This document shows positions 7,632 to 14,514 of a stretch of DNA of 14,514 bases, one piece after another. The notes beneath the pieces were generated by a model that searched no databases, was not told where the DNA came from, and worked only from the letters and a program-made list of their open reading frames with translations. The stretch's first letter is position 1; the number at the start of each line of letters is the position of its first letter. Source of the DNA: Peptoniphilaceae bacterium. Lineage in GTDB: Bacteria > Bacillota > Clostridia > Tissierellales > Peptoniphilaceae. Made by a program: the position numbers and the translations under genes. Location of the stretch: assembly GCA_029983595.1 (NCBI GenBank), contig JASBZD010000022.1, positions 1-14,514 of the forward strand, given 5' to 3'.

Positions 7632-8768
7632 CTATTCAGCTAAATCTTCATCTTTAGAAATTAGATGAATTTTTTCTGCCGTTTCGTCGCCTATTTCTCT
7701 ATCCTCTTCGATAACTACAGCAGACATGATTATTGAATTTACTACTTTTGCACCTTTTTTTATGACAGCATCAGAAAGTATAACAGAATCTTTAACGTGT
7801 GCTCCTTCTTCTATATAGACATTAGAAAATAAAACACTATGCTCTACATTTCCTTTTATAACGCACGCTTCTGAAGCCATTGACTCACTTACCTTCGCAG
7901 TATCTGCAATATATTGAGGTGGTAAGTTTAAGTTATTTGTATAAATTCTCCATGATCTGTCAAATAAATCAAGTTGGTTTTTAGGGTCAAGAAGATCTAG
8001 ATTAGATTCCCAAAAACTTCTTACAGTTCCCACATCTTTCCAATATCCCGCAAAATCAAATGCATAAAGATCTTTCCCATCATTTAGCATTTTTGGAACG
8101 ATATTTTTCCCAAAGTCATGGTCTGAATTTTCATCATTCTCATCATTGATTAGGTATTCTCTTAGTAGATCCCATTTGAAAATATAGATCCCCATAGAAG
8201 CTTGGTTATTCTTAGGATTTTCTGGTTTTTCTTCAAACTCTATAATCTTATTTTCAGAATCTGTATTTAAAATACCAAATCTAAAAGCCTCTTCCATCGG
8301 AACTGTTATAGCCGCTATAGTTACATCAGCATTTTTCTCTTTATGGAAATCTAGCATCTTCATATAGTTCATTTTATAGATATGATCTCCAGATAGGATT
8401 AGAACATATTCAGGATCCATAATATCTATAGTATCGATATTTTCATAAATTGCATTAGCAGTCCCTGTAAACCATCTTCCACCAACTTCTGATTCATAAG
8501 GAGATAAAATTTTAAGCCCCCCATCAGACTTATCAAAATCCCAAGCAGAACCTATTCCTAAATGTGAGTTTAAATCAAAAGGTTTATATTGAGTTAAAAT
8601 TGCAATATCTAAAATCCCCGAGTTTGTGGCATTAGATAATGCAAAATCAATAATTTTATATTTACCGCCATAAGGCACTGCTGGTTTAGCGTTGTCTTTG
8701 GTTAGTAATTTTAACCTACTACCCTGCCCACCTGCTAAAAGTAGAGCAACTATTTCTTTTTTTGCCAT
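7632..8768 (-). CDS. glgC: glucose-1-phosphate adenylyltransferase, catalytic subunit
   Basis: Makes ADP-glucose from glucose-1-phosphate and ATP, the committed step of bacterial glycogen synthesis. The 378-residue protein carries the pyrophosphorylase loop GGQGSRL (13-19), PAVPYGGKYKIIDFALSN (29-46), GTANAIYEN (102-110), metal-binding SGDH (126-129) and FEEKP (178-182). The C-terminal third is a hexapeptide beta helix (about 290-370) that usually contributes to allostery and oligomerisation. A strong AAGGAGG site 7 nt before the ATG, in the 15-nt gap after glgB, suggests efficient translation. GlgD follows immediately, consistent with a GlgC-GlgD heteromer. The stop codon is TAG. Confidence 0.97.
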   Translation of the reverse strand: MAKKEIVALLLAGGQGSRLKLLTKDNAKPAVPYGGKYKIIDFALSNATNSGILDIAILTQYKPFDLNSHLGIGSAWDFDKSDGGLKILSPYESEVGGRWFTGTANAIYENIDTIDIMDPEYVLILSGDHIYKMNYMKMLDFHKEKNADVTIAAITVPMEEAFRFGILNTDSENKIIEFEEKPENPKNNQASMGIYIFKWDLLREYLINDENDENSDHDFGKNIVPKMLNDGKDLYAFDFAGYWKDVGTVRSFWESNLDLLDPKNQLDLFDRSWRIYTNNLNLPPQYIADTAKVSESMASEACVIKGNVEHSVLFSNVYIEEGAHVKDSVILSDAVIKKGAKVVNSIIMSAVVIEEDREIGDETAEKIHLISKDEDLAE

Positions 8769-8783
8769 GACTTATCCTCCTTC

Positions 8784-10643
8784 TTATTTGCTATATTTTA
8801 AGAACATACCAGAAAGTGGTGGAATTTCAACTCTTATACCATATTCTCTTCCATGAAATTTCTCATCTTTTGCAGTATAAGTTTTTACTCTTTCAGTATT
8901 ACCACCATATCTTTTTCTATCTGAACTCATTAGAGTTTTATAACGGCCTTTATAATCTACTCCTACAGGATAATCATATCTAGGTATTGGAGTAAAGTTA
9001 AATATACAGGTTACTTTTTCACCCTTTTTATCAACTCTATCAAAAATTAAAATACTCTCGTTAGCATTTTCATGCTCAACCCATTCTAGTCCTTCAGAGT
9101 CATGATCTAGCTCATATAATTCACTATGTTTTTTGTAAAAATCATTAAGCTCTTTTACGAAAGTATGCATTTCTCCATGTTTTTCAAAATCTAATAAAAA
9201 CCAGTCTAACTCTATCCATTCATTCCACTCAATAAATTGGCCAAACTCCGCACCCATAAATGTAAGTTTTTTACCAGGATGAGCAATCATATATGATAAT
9301 AGTAATCTCAGTGAAGCAAATTTATCAAAATAATTTCCCGGCATTTTATCTAATAGAGATTTTTTGCCATGAACTACCTCATCATGACTTAGTGGTAGGA
9401 TATAATTTTCTGCATGATTATAAGTAAATGAAAATCTTAAATCATTGTGAAGACTAGTTCTATAAATTGGATCTGCTTCAAAATATTTTAAAATATCGTG
9501 CATCCATCCCATATTCCATTTATAGTCAAACCCTAACCCACCTTCATCGATGGGTTTAGTAATACCTGGCCAAGCAGTAGATTCTTCCGCAATCATCACG
9601 CATTTTGGATATTTTTCATGAACTACTTCATTAAGCTCTTTTAAAAATGCGATAGAATCCTCGTTAGTAGCTAGTTCTCCAGTATCAAACCCAAATCCAA
9701 TATATAAAATATAAGCTACGGCATCTACTCTAAGTCCATCTATATGATACATTTCTAGCCAGTACATAGCTGAGCTTATTAAAAATGATCTTACTTCTGG
9801 TTTTGTATAGTCAAAGTTAATCGTACCCCAAGATGCATTTTCAGCCTTAAAAGCATCTACAGACTCATAAAGATAAGTTCCATCAAATCTAGCTAACCCA
9901 TGATCATCTTTTGCAAAATGGACAGGTACCCAGTCTAGAATTACCCCAATATTTTCTTTATGTAAATTATCAATAAGATTCATAAATTGGTGAGGAGTAC
10001 CAAATCTAGAAGTAGGAGCAAAAAGACCAGTCTGTTGATATCCCCATGACCCATCATAAGGATGCTCCATTATTGGCATAAATTCAACATGAGTATAACC
10101 CATCTGTTTTACGTATGAAACTAGTTCAGTAGAAAGTTTTTCATAAGAATATTGTGAACCATCTTCATTTTTTCTCCAAGAAAGTAAGTTAAGCTCATAG
10201 ATATTCATTGGAGATTCAGTTACTTCTAGTTTATTTTTTTTGTCTCGAAACTTTTTATCATTCCATTTATAACCTTTAATATCAAAAATTTTAGACGCTG
10301 TTTTTGGTCTTACTTCTGCATGAAAAGCAAATGGATCAGCTTTATATCGCCATTCTCCATCTTCAGCTATAATCTTATATTTATAAGCGTCATATTCTTC
10401 TACATCTTCTACAACTATCTGCCAAATTCCACTATCTCTAAATCTCTGCATTGGTAGATTTTCTTCATTCCAATTATTAAAATCTCCAATTAAATATACT
10501 TCTTTTGCCCTAGGTGCCCAAACTGTAAAAGAATATCCATTTTTCTCTTTATGAGATCCTAAAAATTTATAAGACTCATAGTTTTTTCCTTCATGAAATA
10601 AATAAACTTCTAAAGATATATCCCTGTCGTAATGGTAGTTCAT
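8784..10643 (-). CDS. glgB: 1,4-alpha-glucan branching enzyme (GH13)
   Basis: Creates alpha-1,6 branches by transferring segments of alpha-1,4-glucan. The 619-residue protein starts directly with a short linker and a CBM48 domain (about 25-125, with VWAPRAKEVYLIGDFNNWN), so it lacks the extra N1 domain of the longer E. coli-type enzyme. GH13 regions are DWVPVH (237-242), GLRVD with nucleophile D307, the IAEEST segment holding acid/base E353, and SHDE with H420-D421. A C-terminal beta domain completes the protein. An AAAGGAG site lies 6 nt before the ATG. The gene begins 14 nt after herA with no visible terminator or promoter between them, so it is probably cotranscribed with herA or driven by a promoter inside herA that I could not recognise. 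Confidence 0.97.
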   Translation of the reverse strand: MNYHYDRDISLEVYLFHEGKNYESYKFLGSHKEKNGYSFTVWAPRAKEVYLIGDFNNWNEENLPMQRFRDSGIWQIVVEDVEEYDAYKYKIIAEDGEWRYKADPFAFHAEVRPKTASKIFDIKGYKWNDKKFRDKKNKLEVTESPMNIYELNLLSWRKNEDGSQYSYEKLSTELVSYVKQMGYTHVEFMPIMEHPYDGSWGYQQTGLFAPTSRFGTPHQFMNLIDNLHKENIGVILDWVPVHFAKDDHGLARFDGTYLYESVDAFKAENASWGTINFDYTKPEVRSFLISSAMYWLEMYHIDGLRVDAVAYILYIGFGFDTGELATNEDSIAFLKELNEVVHEKYPKCVMIAEESTAWPGITKPIDEGGLGFDYKWNMGWMHDILKYFEADPIYRTSLHNDLRFSFTYNHAENYILPLSHDEVVHGKKSLLDKMPGNYFDKFASLRLLLSYMIAHPGKKLTFMGAEFGQFIEWNEWIELDWFLLDFEKHGEMHTFVKELNDFYKKHSELYELDHDSEGLEWVEHENANESILIFDRVDKKGEKVTCIFNFTPIPRYDYPVGVDYKGRYKTLMSSDRKRYGGNTERVKTYTAKDEKFHGREYGIRVEIPPLSGMFLKYSK

Positions 10644-10657
10644 TTTTTACTCCTTTA

Positions 10658-12499
10658 TTACTCCTTTTTAAGTATATATTCCTTACCTAACATAAAATCT
10701 TCCCTAGTTGTAATATACCCCTTTTGTTCCATAAAATCTAAGTTAGATATTAGTTTTTCTGCGCTATATCTATATCCTTCATCTTCTAGTTCTTTAATTA
10801 CATCATTTATTCTATTATTATTAATTGGCAGATATTTTTTTATAATATTAAAAAAATCCTCGTCATCTTGTTTTCTTACTCTTATTAGCTCATCAAATGG
10901 ATTTTCTAAATCAGGCTTTATCGTATCAGCCATTCTAATTCTAGAAAAAATTGTTCTCCCAACTGAAGCGACTGACGCAAACATATCGCCAGTTTTAAGA
11001 TATGGAAGTCTTTTAGCATCTTCAGAAGAAATATCAGTTTCCTCTTTTATAGTCTGTATATCTGTCGCCCTTACAGTTCTAAATATAAACTTTGAATTAA
11101 GCTGAGCAGTGACAGTCTCATCTAGAAGAGTCGGTCTTTGTGTAGCAAGTACTAAAAATACACCATATTTTCGCCCTTCTTGAGCTATTTCTCTAATAAT
11201 CTGTTTAGAAGGTCTATTTATACTCTTAGGAGAAAACTCATGCGCCTCATCAGTAATAATTAAAAATGGTGGAAAATACTCCTCATCTCTATCTTTATAA
11301 TTTCTTCTTAAAGAGTAAAGTTTATTTAAAATATATGATGAATAAATCTGTAAAATTCTCTGTGAACCTCTTATAACGCATGTTTTACCTTGCTTAAGAG
11401 CGGTCAATATTTCATCAGAATTTTTTAAAAATACTCCTTCATTTTTTAATGAATATAATCTCCAATTTATACCTATTAAACTTTTTTCGTTTACTTGATT
11501 TGAGTACTGTTCATATAAGTCTATTAAAGTTTCGTAATGAGATTTTTCTTCTCCTACACTATCTTCATATAATTCTTTAAGTCTATCCACGCCTTTATAT
11601 TTTCGCATTTCAATAAGATTAGATAGTAAAATTTCAAATGATTCAATATCTACACCTTTTTTTCCAAAATGGTTATATAATAAATCTACACTTGAGTCCA
11701 TCGCATCAGTAAGTTCAGACGTAGCATTAAGAAGCTTTTTTAGTTCTCTACTATTAAGCTCCTTAAAATCAATCCCCATATCTTCGCCTACTTTATAGAT
11801 ATTATAATTTTCTTCATAAGAGATATTATCAGCTGGAATATCAGGATTTAAGTTAAATTCCATCTCATAATGAGGGTCAAAAATTATGGTTGGAATTTCT
11901 TTTTTCATTATTTCTTCAATAAGTACTCTAATTCCATAGCTTTTACCAGAACCAGAACCGCCAAAAATACCGATATGAGGGTATTGGTTCATTTCTATAA
12001 TATTATATAAAAATGGAACTTCTTCCTGGATTTTTATTTCTTCCTCGAATTTATAATATAAATTCTTTAATCCATTTTCCATTCCATTATAAATATTATC
12101 TGTATTTTTAATTGAGCCAATTACTAAGGAATTATCAAGGTTTCCATGAATAAGATATTTTTTTATTTCATCAAATTCTGGCTCTCTAACTTTTGAACCA
12201 GTCTCTACAGGGAAATTTGCCTCATGTAAAAGTCTACCCTTAGCAATATAAATAGTTTCGTCATCTACAATATAACCGATTTGACGAAGTGATTCTAATA
12301 CATTAGAATCTACAAAATCCCCTTCCATATTAAGTGGCATAAACCTATTAAAAGTATTAGATTCTACAACTTCAAAAACTAAATCGCCTTGAAATTCATC
12401 TTTTACTATTAGATATTCACTAATTCTAAATCTCTTATTTTTTGAGCCTATAAAAAACTCCGTTGAGCTAGTCAGTCCTAAAACTTTTATATCGTCCAT
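10658..12499 (-). CDS. herA: HerA-like hexameric DNA translocase / helicase ATPase
   Basis: HerA ATPases of the FtsK/HerA superfamily form hexamers that pump DNA and stimulate the NurA nuclease in end resection. The 613-residue protein has an N-terminal region (about 1-130) in the position of the HAS-barrel. Walker A is GGSGSGKS (180-187), and a mostly helical insert spans about 245-345. Walker B is LIITDEAHEF (413-422), and the sensor/arginine region reads LATQRPT (451-457) and KFIFRTV (470-476). Residues about 541-613 form a charged tail with a possible winged-helix segment (INDVIKELEDEGY). The gene abuts nurA with no spacer (TAG then ATG), and only a weak AAGAAG ribosome site precedes it. 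HerA families also occur in phage defence with other partners. The NurA partner favours a repair role, but a defence role is not excluded. Confidence 0.88.
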   Translation of the reverse strand: MDDIKVLGLTSSTEFFIGSKNKRFRISEYLIVKDEFQGDLVFEVVESNTFNRFMPLNMEGDFVDSNVLESLRQIGYIVDDETIYIAKGRLLHEANFPVETGSKVREPEFDEIKKYLIHGNLDNSLVIGSIKNTDNIYNGMENGLKNLYYKFEEEIKIQEEVPFLYNIIEMNQYPHIGIFGGSGSGKSYGIRVLIEEIMKKEIPTIIFDPHYEMEFNLNPDIPADNISYEENYNIYKVGEDMGIDFKELNSRELKKLLNATSELTDAMDSSVDLLYNHFGKKGVDIESFEILLSNLIEMRKYKGVDRLKELYEDSVGEEKSHYETLIDLYEQYSNQVNEKSLIGINWRLYSLKNEGVFLKNSDEILTALKQGKTCVIRGSQRILQIYSSYILNKLYSLRRNYKDRDEEYFPPFLIITDEAHEFSPKSINRPSKQIIREIAQEGRKYGVFLVLATQRPTLLDETVTAQLNSKFIFRTVRATDIQTIKEETDISSEDAKRLPYLKTGDMFASVASVGRTIFSRIRMADTIKPDLENPFDELIRVRKQDDEDFFNIIKKYLPINNNRINDVIKELEDEGYRYSAEKLISNLDFMEQKGYITTREDFMLGKEYILKKE

Positions 12500-13471
12500 C
12501 TATATTCTTCTTAGGCTCCTTTCTGAAGTAAAAAATCTTTCAATAATATCCCTATCAATATTTGCCAAAATTAAACTATCTGTAATCTTATTATCTAATT
12601 TTACTTCTTTATCCACAATATCTATAATCATTGGCACTCCACGTGAAGATTTTAAAGTAAAATTAAAGCATAAATCTGAAATATCTTTTAAATATTTCTC
12701 ATCACGTTCCAACATCTCGATAGATGTAACTCCTGGGTAGTCAGAAGTTCTTAAAAAAAGTGAGGTTATATTATTCTCTATCTTTTTATTAAAATCTTTT
12801 TTTAGAATATATCCCTCACCATATTCTAAAACTCCAAATAATAAATCTTTATCCATTATAGAATAGTCATCTTTACCAGATATAAGATTATAAATAGAAT
12901 TAGTTTTAGCCTCTTTTATATATCCTGCTAGAATAATATTTTTCTCTCCAGTAATTTCTACTAATTTGTTATATTTTTCTTCTGATTCATTAGCATATCT
13001 AATTAGATTTCCATCCATTAATAAAAATTTAATATCATAATTTTCACAAGTTTCTATAGCTACATCAAGCTCAATCTCAACTAGGTTCTTTTTACTCATT
13101 AACAATTCTATTTTTTGATCTTCTATACCTAATGACTCTTCATTATAATCTTCATCCAATATTGGAGAATATGTTTTTACTCTAAATATATTTTCGTTGA
13201 TTACACTTATTTTAGATAACCCTTGAAAAATATAAATATAATTAGGGCTAGTTCCACCATATTTATTATATGAGCCATCTACACATGCCATAGGAGAAAA
13301 TTTTAAGATTTCTTCTTCATTTAGTTTTCTAAAGCTAATAAATTCTCCAAAAGACTCCATATTTTTTCTAAGTTCATTATTGGATGGTAAATTATAACTT
13401 AATATTTTTTCATTTAATTTATTATTTAGTTTTTTTAAATCTTCTATTAACTCTTTATTTATCTTATCCAT
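12500..13471 (-). CDS. nurA: NurA-domain nuclease, HerA partner
   Basis: NurA nucleases have an RNase H-like fold and degrade DNA ends with manganese while coupled to HerA. This 323-residue protein shows the family's VDGS motif with D65, then acidic residues around 132-140, LLMDGN with D153, and GYIKEAKTN around K186. An N-terminal helical segment (1-40) is Lys/Glu/Asn rich and could be a coiled coil. The C-terminal segment RGVPMIIDIVDKEVKL (277-292) appears to match the region that in archaeal NurA carries a conserved His, but no His is present here. The gene starts 6 nt after rsmI with a weak GAG ribosome site and ends exactly where herA begins. The HerA neighbour is the strongest support for the assignment. 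Confidence 0.82.
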   Translation of the reverse strand: MDKINKELIEDLKKLNNKLNEKILSYNLPSNNELRKNMESFGEFISFRKLNEEEILKFSPMACVDGSYNKYGGTSPNYIYIFQGLSKISVINENIFRVKTYSPILDEDYNEESLGIEDQKIELLMSKKNLVEIELDVAIETCENYDIKFLLMDGNLIRYANESEEKYNKLVEITGEKNIILAGYIKEAKTNSIYNLISGKDDYSIMDKDLLFGVLEYGEGYILKKDFNKKIENNITSLFLRTSDYPGVTSIEMLERDEKYLKDISDLCFNFTLKSSRGVPMIIDIVDKEVKLDNKITDSLILANIDRDIIERFFTSERSLRRI

Positions 13472-13477
13472 AAAACT

Positions 13478-14299
13478 CTATATCTCTAAACTAGCTTTAT
13501 ATACTTCGTTTTTATTAAGGTCATATTCTTTAGAAATAGTTTTTACTGCATCTTTTTTAGTAGCTCCATTTTCTATTTCATTTTTTAAGAGCTCTTTAAT
13601 ATCAATTTCTACTTCTTCCTCTTTTTTACCAGAGACTACTATGACAAACTCACCCTTTTTAGTAATTAGATCAGGATTTTTTACAAATTCTGATAAATCT
13701 CCTCTTAAAGTCTCTTCATAAATCTTAGTAAGTTCACGAGATATAGAAATTTTTCTATCTCCAAAAACTTCATATAGATCTCTTAAAAAATCATCAATTC
13801 TATGAGGTGATTCGTAAAATACTAGAGGATCTGGATAATTCTTTAAATCTTCAAGCTCTTTTAGTCTTCTAGATTGTTTCTGGTCTAAAAATCCTATAAA
13901 TGTAAATCTATTTTCTAATAATCCAGATAAAACTACAGCTACTATAGAAGCTGAAGCACCTGGCAATACACTAACCTTAAAGTCTGAATCTATAGCGGCT
14001 TTTACTATTTCAGAGCCTGGATCAGAAATACCTGGCATTCCAGCATCTGAAATAAAAGCAAAAGTTTTGCCATTTTCTAGTTCGTCTAAAATCCTAGGAA
14101 TTTGTTTACTATAATTAAATTTATGAAAACTAATAAGTGGCTTATTAATTTCATATCTATCTAATAAAATTTTACTAGTTCTTGTATCTTCACATGCTAT
14201 AATATCTACATTTTTAAGCACTTCTAAAGTCCTTAAAGTTATATCGCTTAAATTCCCAATTGGAGTAGGAAGTAGATATATTCCTTCTAATTTTTCCAT
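13478..14299 (-). CDS. rsmI: 16S rRNA (cytidine(1402)-2'-O)-methyltransferase
   Basis: Methylates the ribose 2'-OH of C1402 in the 16S rRNA decoding centre using SAM. The protein is a tetrapyrrole-methylase-fold enzyme with YLLPTPIGNLSDITLRTL (8-25), ACEDTRTS (35-42), SDAGMPGISDPG (84-95), VLPGASA (111-117) and FYESPHRI. The usual GFLPRK segment reads GFLDQK (136-141). From the chosen start it is 273 residues, close to the family norm. An in-frame ATG at 14314 would add five residues (MYNIY). I prefer 14299 because MEKLEGIYLLPTPIGN matches the usual N-terminus and because a perfect TATAAT overlaps the upstream ATG. Neither start has a Shine-Dalgarno. The gene heads the rsmI-nurA-herA group. 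Confidence 0.95.
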   Translation of the reverse strand: MEKLEGIYLLPTPIGNLSDITLRTLEVLKNVDIIACEDTRTSKILLDRYEINKPLISFHKFNYSKQIPRILDELENGKTFAFISDAGMPGISDPGSEIVKAAIDSDFKVSVLPGASASIVAVVLSGLLENRFTFIGFLDQKQSRRLKELEDLKNYPDPLVFYESPHRIDDFLRDLYEVFGDRKISISRELTKIYEETLRGDLSEFVKNPDLITKKGEFVIVVSGKKEEEVEIDIKELLKNEIENGATKKDAVKTISKEYDLNKNEVYKASLEI

Positions 14300-14305
14300 A
14301 TATAT

Positions 14306-14311
14306 ATTATA
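14306..14311 (-). promoter_or_regulatory. candidate -10 box giving a leaderless rsmI transcript
   Basis: The minus strand reads TATAAT, followed by six bases and then the rsmI ATG at 14299. Transcription would normally start about 7 nt after the box, at or next to the A of that ATG. No good -35 is present; the 17-nt spacing gives ACATTA. With no Shine-Dalgarno upstream, a leaderless or near-leaderless mRNA is a reasonable reading, but AT-rich DNA yields TATAAT by chance. Confidence 0.4.
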
Positions 14312-14348
14312 CATTAAATAAGTAAATATAATGTAAGTTAAATTTTAC

Positions 14349-14391
14349 AAAAAAATAGTTTAGAAATCGCTTGACGAAATTACTAAACTAT
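14349..14391 (-). terminator. terminator-like hairpin upstream of rsmI
   Basis: On the minus strand, arms ATAGTTTAG (14391-14383) and CTAAACTAT (14363-14355) form a perfect 9-bp stem, extended after a T-T mismatch by three more pairs. A run of seven T follows the second arm, one of them in the stem. The stem is AT-rich and therefore weaker than the ferredoxin terminator just upstream. It probably acts as a second, back-up terminator for the ferredoxin transcript, 35 nt beyond the first. Confidence 0.65.
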
Positions 14392-14425
14392 CATTTATCT
14401 TCATCAATACGATTTGACAAAGAAC

Positions 14426-14458
14426 AAAAAAATCCGACCCAAAAACTTGAGCCGGATT
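14426..14458 (-). terminator. intrinsic terminator of the ferredoxin gene
   Basis: On the minus strand AATCCGGCTC (14458-14449) pairs with GGGTCGGATT (14440-14431) in a 10-bp stem with two G-U pairs. The loop is 8 nt, and a run of seven T includes the last two stem bases. It lies 17 nt after the ferredoxin stop codon, in the expected place and orientation. Confidence 0.88.
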
Positions 14459-14475
14459 CTTATAAGTACAAATTA

Positions 14476-14514
14476 TTAGCAAGGTTGTGGTGCGTCTACT
14501 GGACAAACGTCAGC
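14476..14514 (-). CDS. 2[4Fe-4S] clostridial-type ferredoxin, C-terminal fragment
   Basis: The last 12 codons before a TAA stop read ADVCPVDAPQPC; the rest lies beyond the window edge. The CPVxAP ending matches the second cluster motif of small clostridial ferredoxins (for example NVCPVGAP near the C-terminus), in which the Cys before Pro binds the first cluster. Such proteins carry electrons for pyruvate:ferredoxin oxidoreductase and hydrogenases in anaerobes. The extra Cys as the final residue is unusual, since family members often end in acidic or amide residues. A strong terminator 17 nt downstream shows this is the real 3' end of a transcription unit. With so few residues the call rests on motif and terminator alone. 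Confidence 0.8.
   Translation of the reverse strand, partial: ADVCPVDAPQPC

Noticed and set aside
10644..10760. A dedicated promoter for glgB in the 3' end of herA.
   Set aside because: TATATT-like boxes exist, but none has a plausible -35 at 16-18 nt. Such boxes are expected by chance in this AT-rich sequence.
10632..11105. A plus-strand open frame of 157 codons opposite the herA 3' end, hydrophobic enough to mimic a membrane protein.
   Set aside because: Its Leu/Ser/Phe richness is explained by reading the complement of Lys/Glu-rich HerA codons. It overlaps two real genes and has no plus-strand promoter or ribosome site.
14414..14419. A perfect TTGACA on the plus strand between ferredoxin and rsmI.
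   Set aside because: No -10-like sequence occurs at suitable spacing (14436-14442 is GC-containing terminator stem), and no plus-strand gene follows.
14392..14420. A minus-strand promoter (TTGTCA with TAAATG at 17-nt spacing) that could make the hairpin at 14349-14391 an attenuator.
   Set aside because: The -10 match is only about 3 of 6, and the start would fall inside the first arm of the hairpin, preventing it from forming as leader RNA.

Overview
The window is an AT-rich stretch in which every supported gene lies on the minus strand, so the biological order runs from high to low coordinates. The gene families point to an anaerobic low-GC Firmicute (Bacillota): a clostridial-type ferredoxin, a GlgC/GlgD pair, a cytoplasmic type I pullulanase, and strong AAGGAGG-type Shine-Dalgarno sites. 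Co-occurrence of a HerA/NurA pair and the ferredoxin style make a saccharolytic Tissierellia relative (Anaerococcus-like) my guess. That genus-level guess is inference, not something the sequence proves.

Layout in transcription order. (1) 14476-14514 is the last 12 codons of a small ferredoxin, followed by a strong intrinsic terminator and then a second terminator-like hairpin. (2) 14299 down to 10658 holds rsmI (16S rRNA methyltransferase), nurA (nuclease) and herA (hexameric DNA-translocase ATPase), tightly packed with 6-nt and 0-nt gaps. (3) 10643 down to 3144 holds glgB, glgC, glgD, glgA and pulA, a complete glycogen synthesis set plus a debranching enzyme. It begins only 14 nt after herA, with no promoter or terminator visible in between. 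(4) A 94-nt gap (3050-3143) carries an extended -10 promoter. (5) 3049 down to 1 holds the glycolytic genes gap, pgk, tpiA and the start of a probable gpmI. A strong hairpin plus U-tract sits between gap and pgk, and pgk, tpiA and gpmI overlap or abut.

How the genes fit together. GlgC/GlgD make ADP-glucose, GlgA polymerises it, GlgB branches the chain and PulA cuts alpha-1,6 links. No glycogen phosphorylase is in the window. The glycolytic block handles the triose part of the pathway from glyceraldehyde-3-phosphate to 2-phosphoglycerate. The GAPDH lacks the Asp that normally enforces NAD use and resembles GapB-type enzymes. HerA and NurA are known partners in DNA end resection in archaea and some bacteria; their place in one apparent transcription unit with glycogen genes is the least expected arrangement here.

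Most of the window is ordinary core metabolism. I found no mobile elements, CRISPR arrays, tRNAs or rRNAs, and no clear new system. The points most worth a second look are the HerA-NurA/glycogen linkage, the gap/pgk terminator, the GAPDH cofactor pocket and the apparently leaderless start of rsmI.
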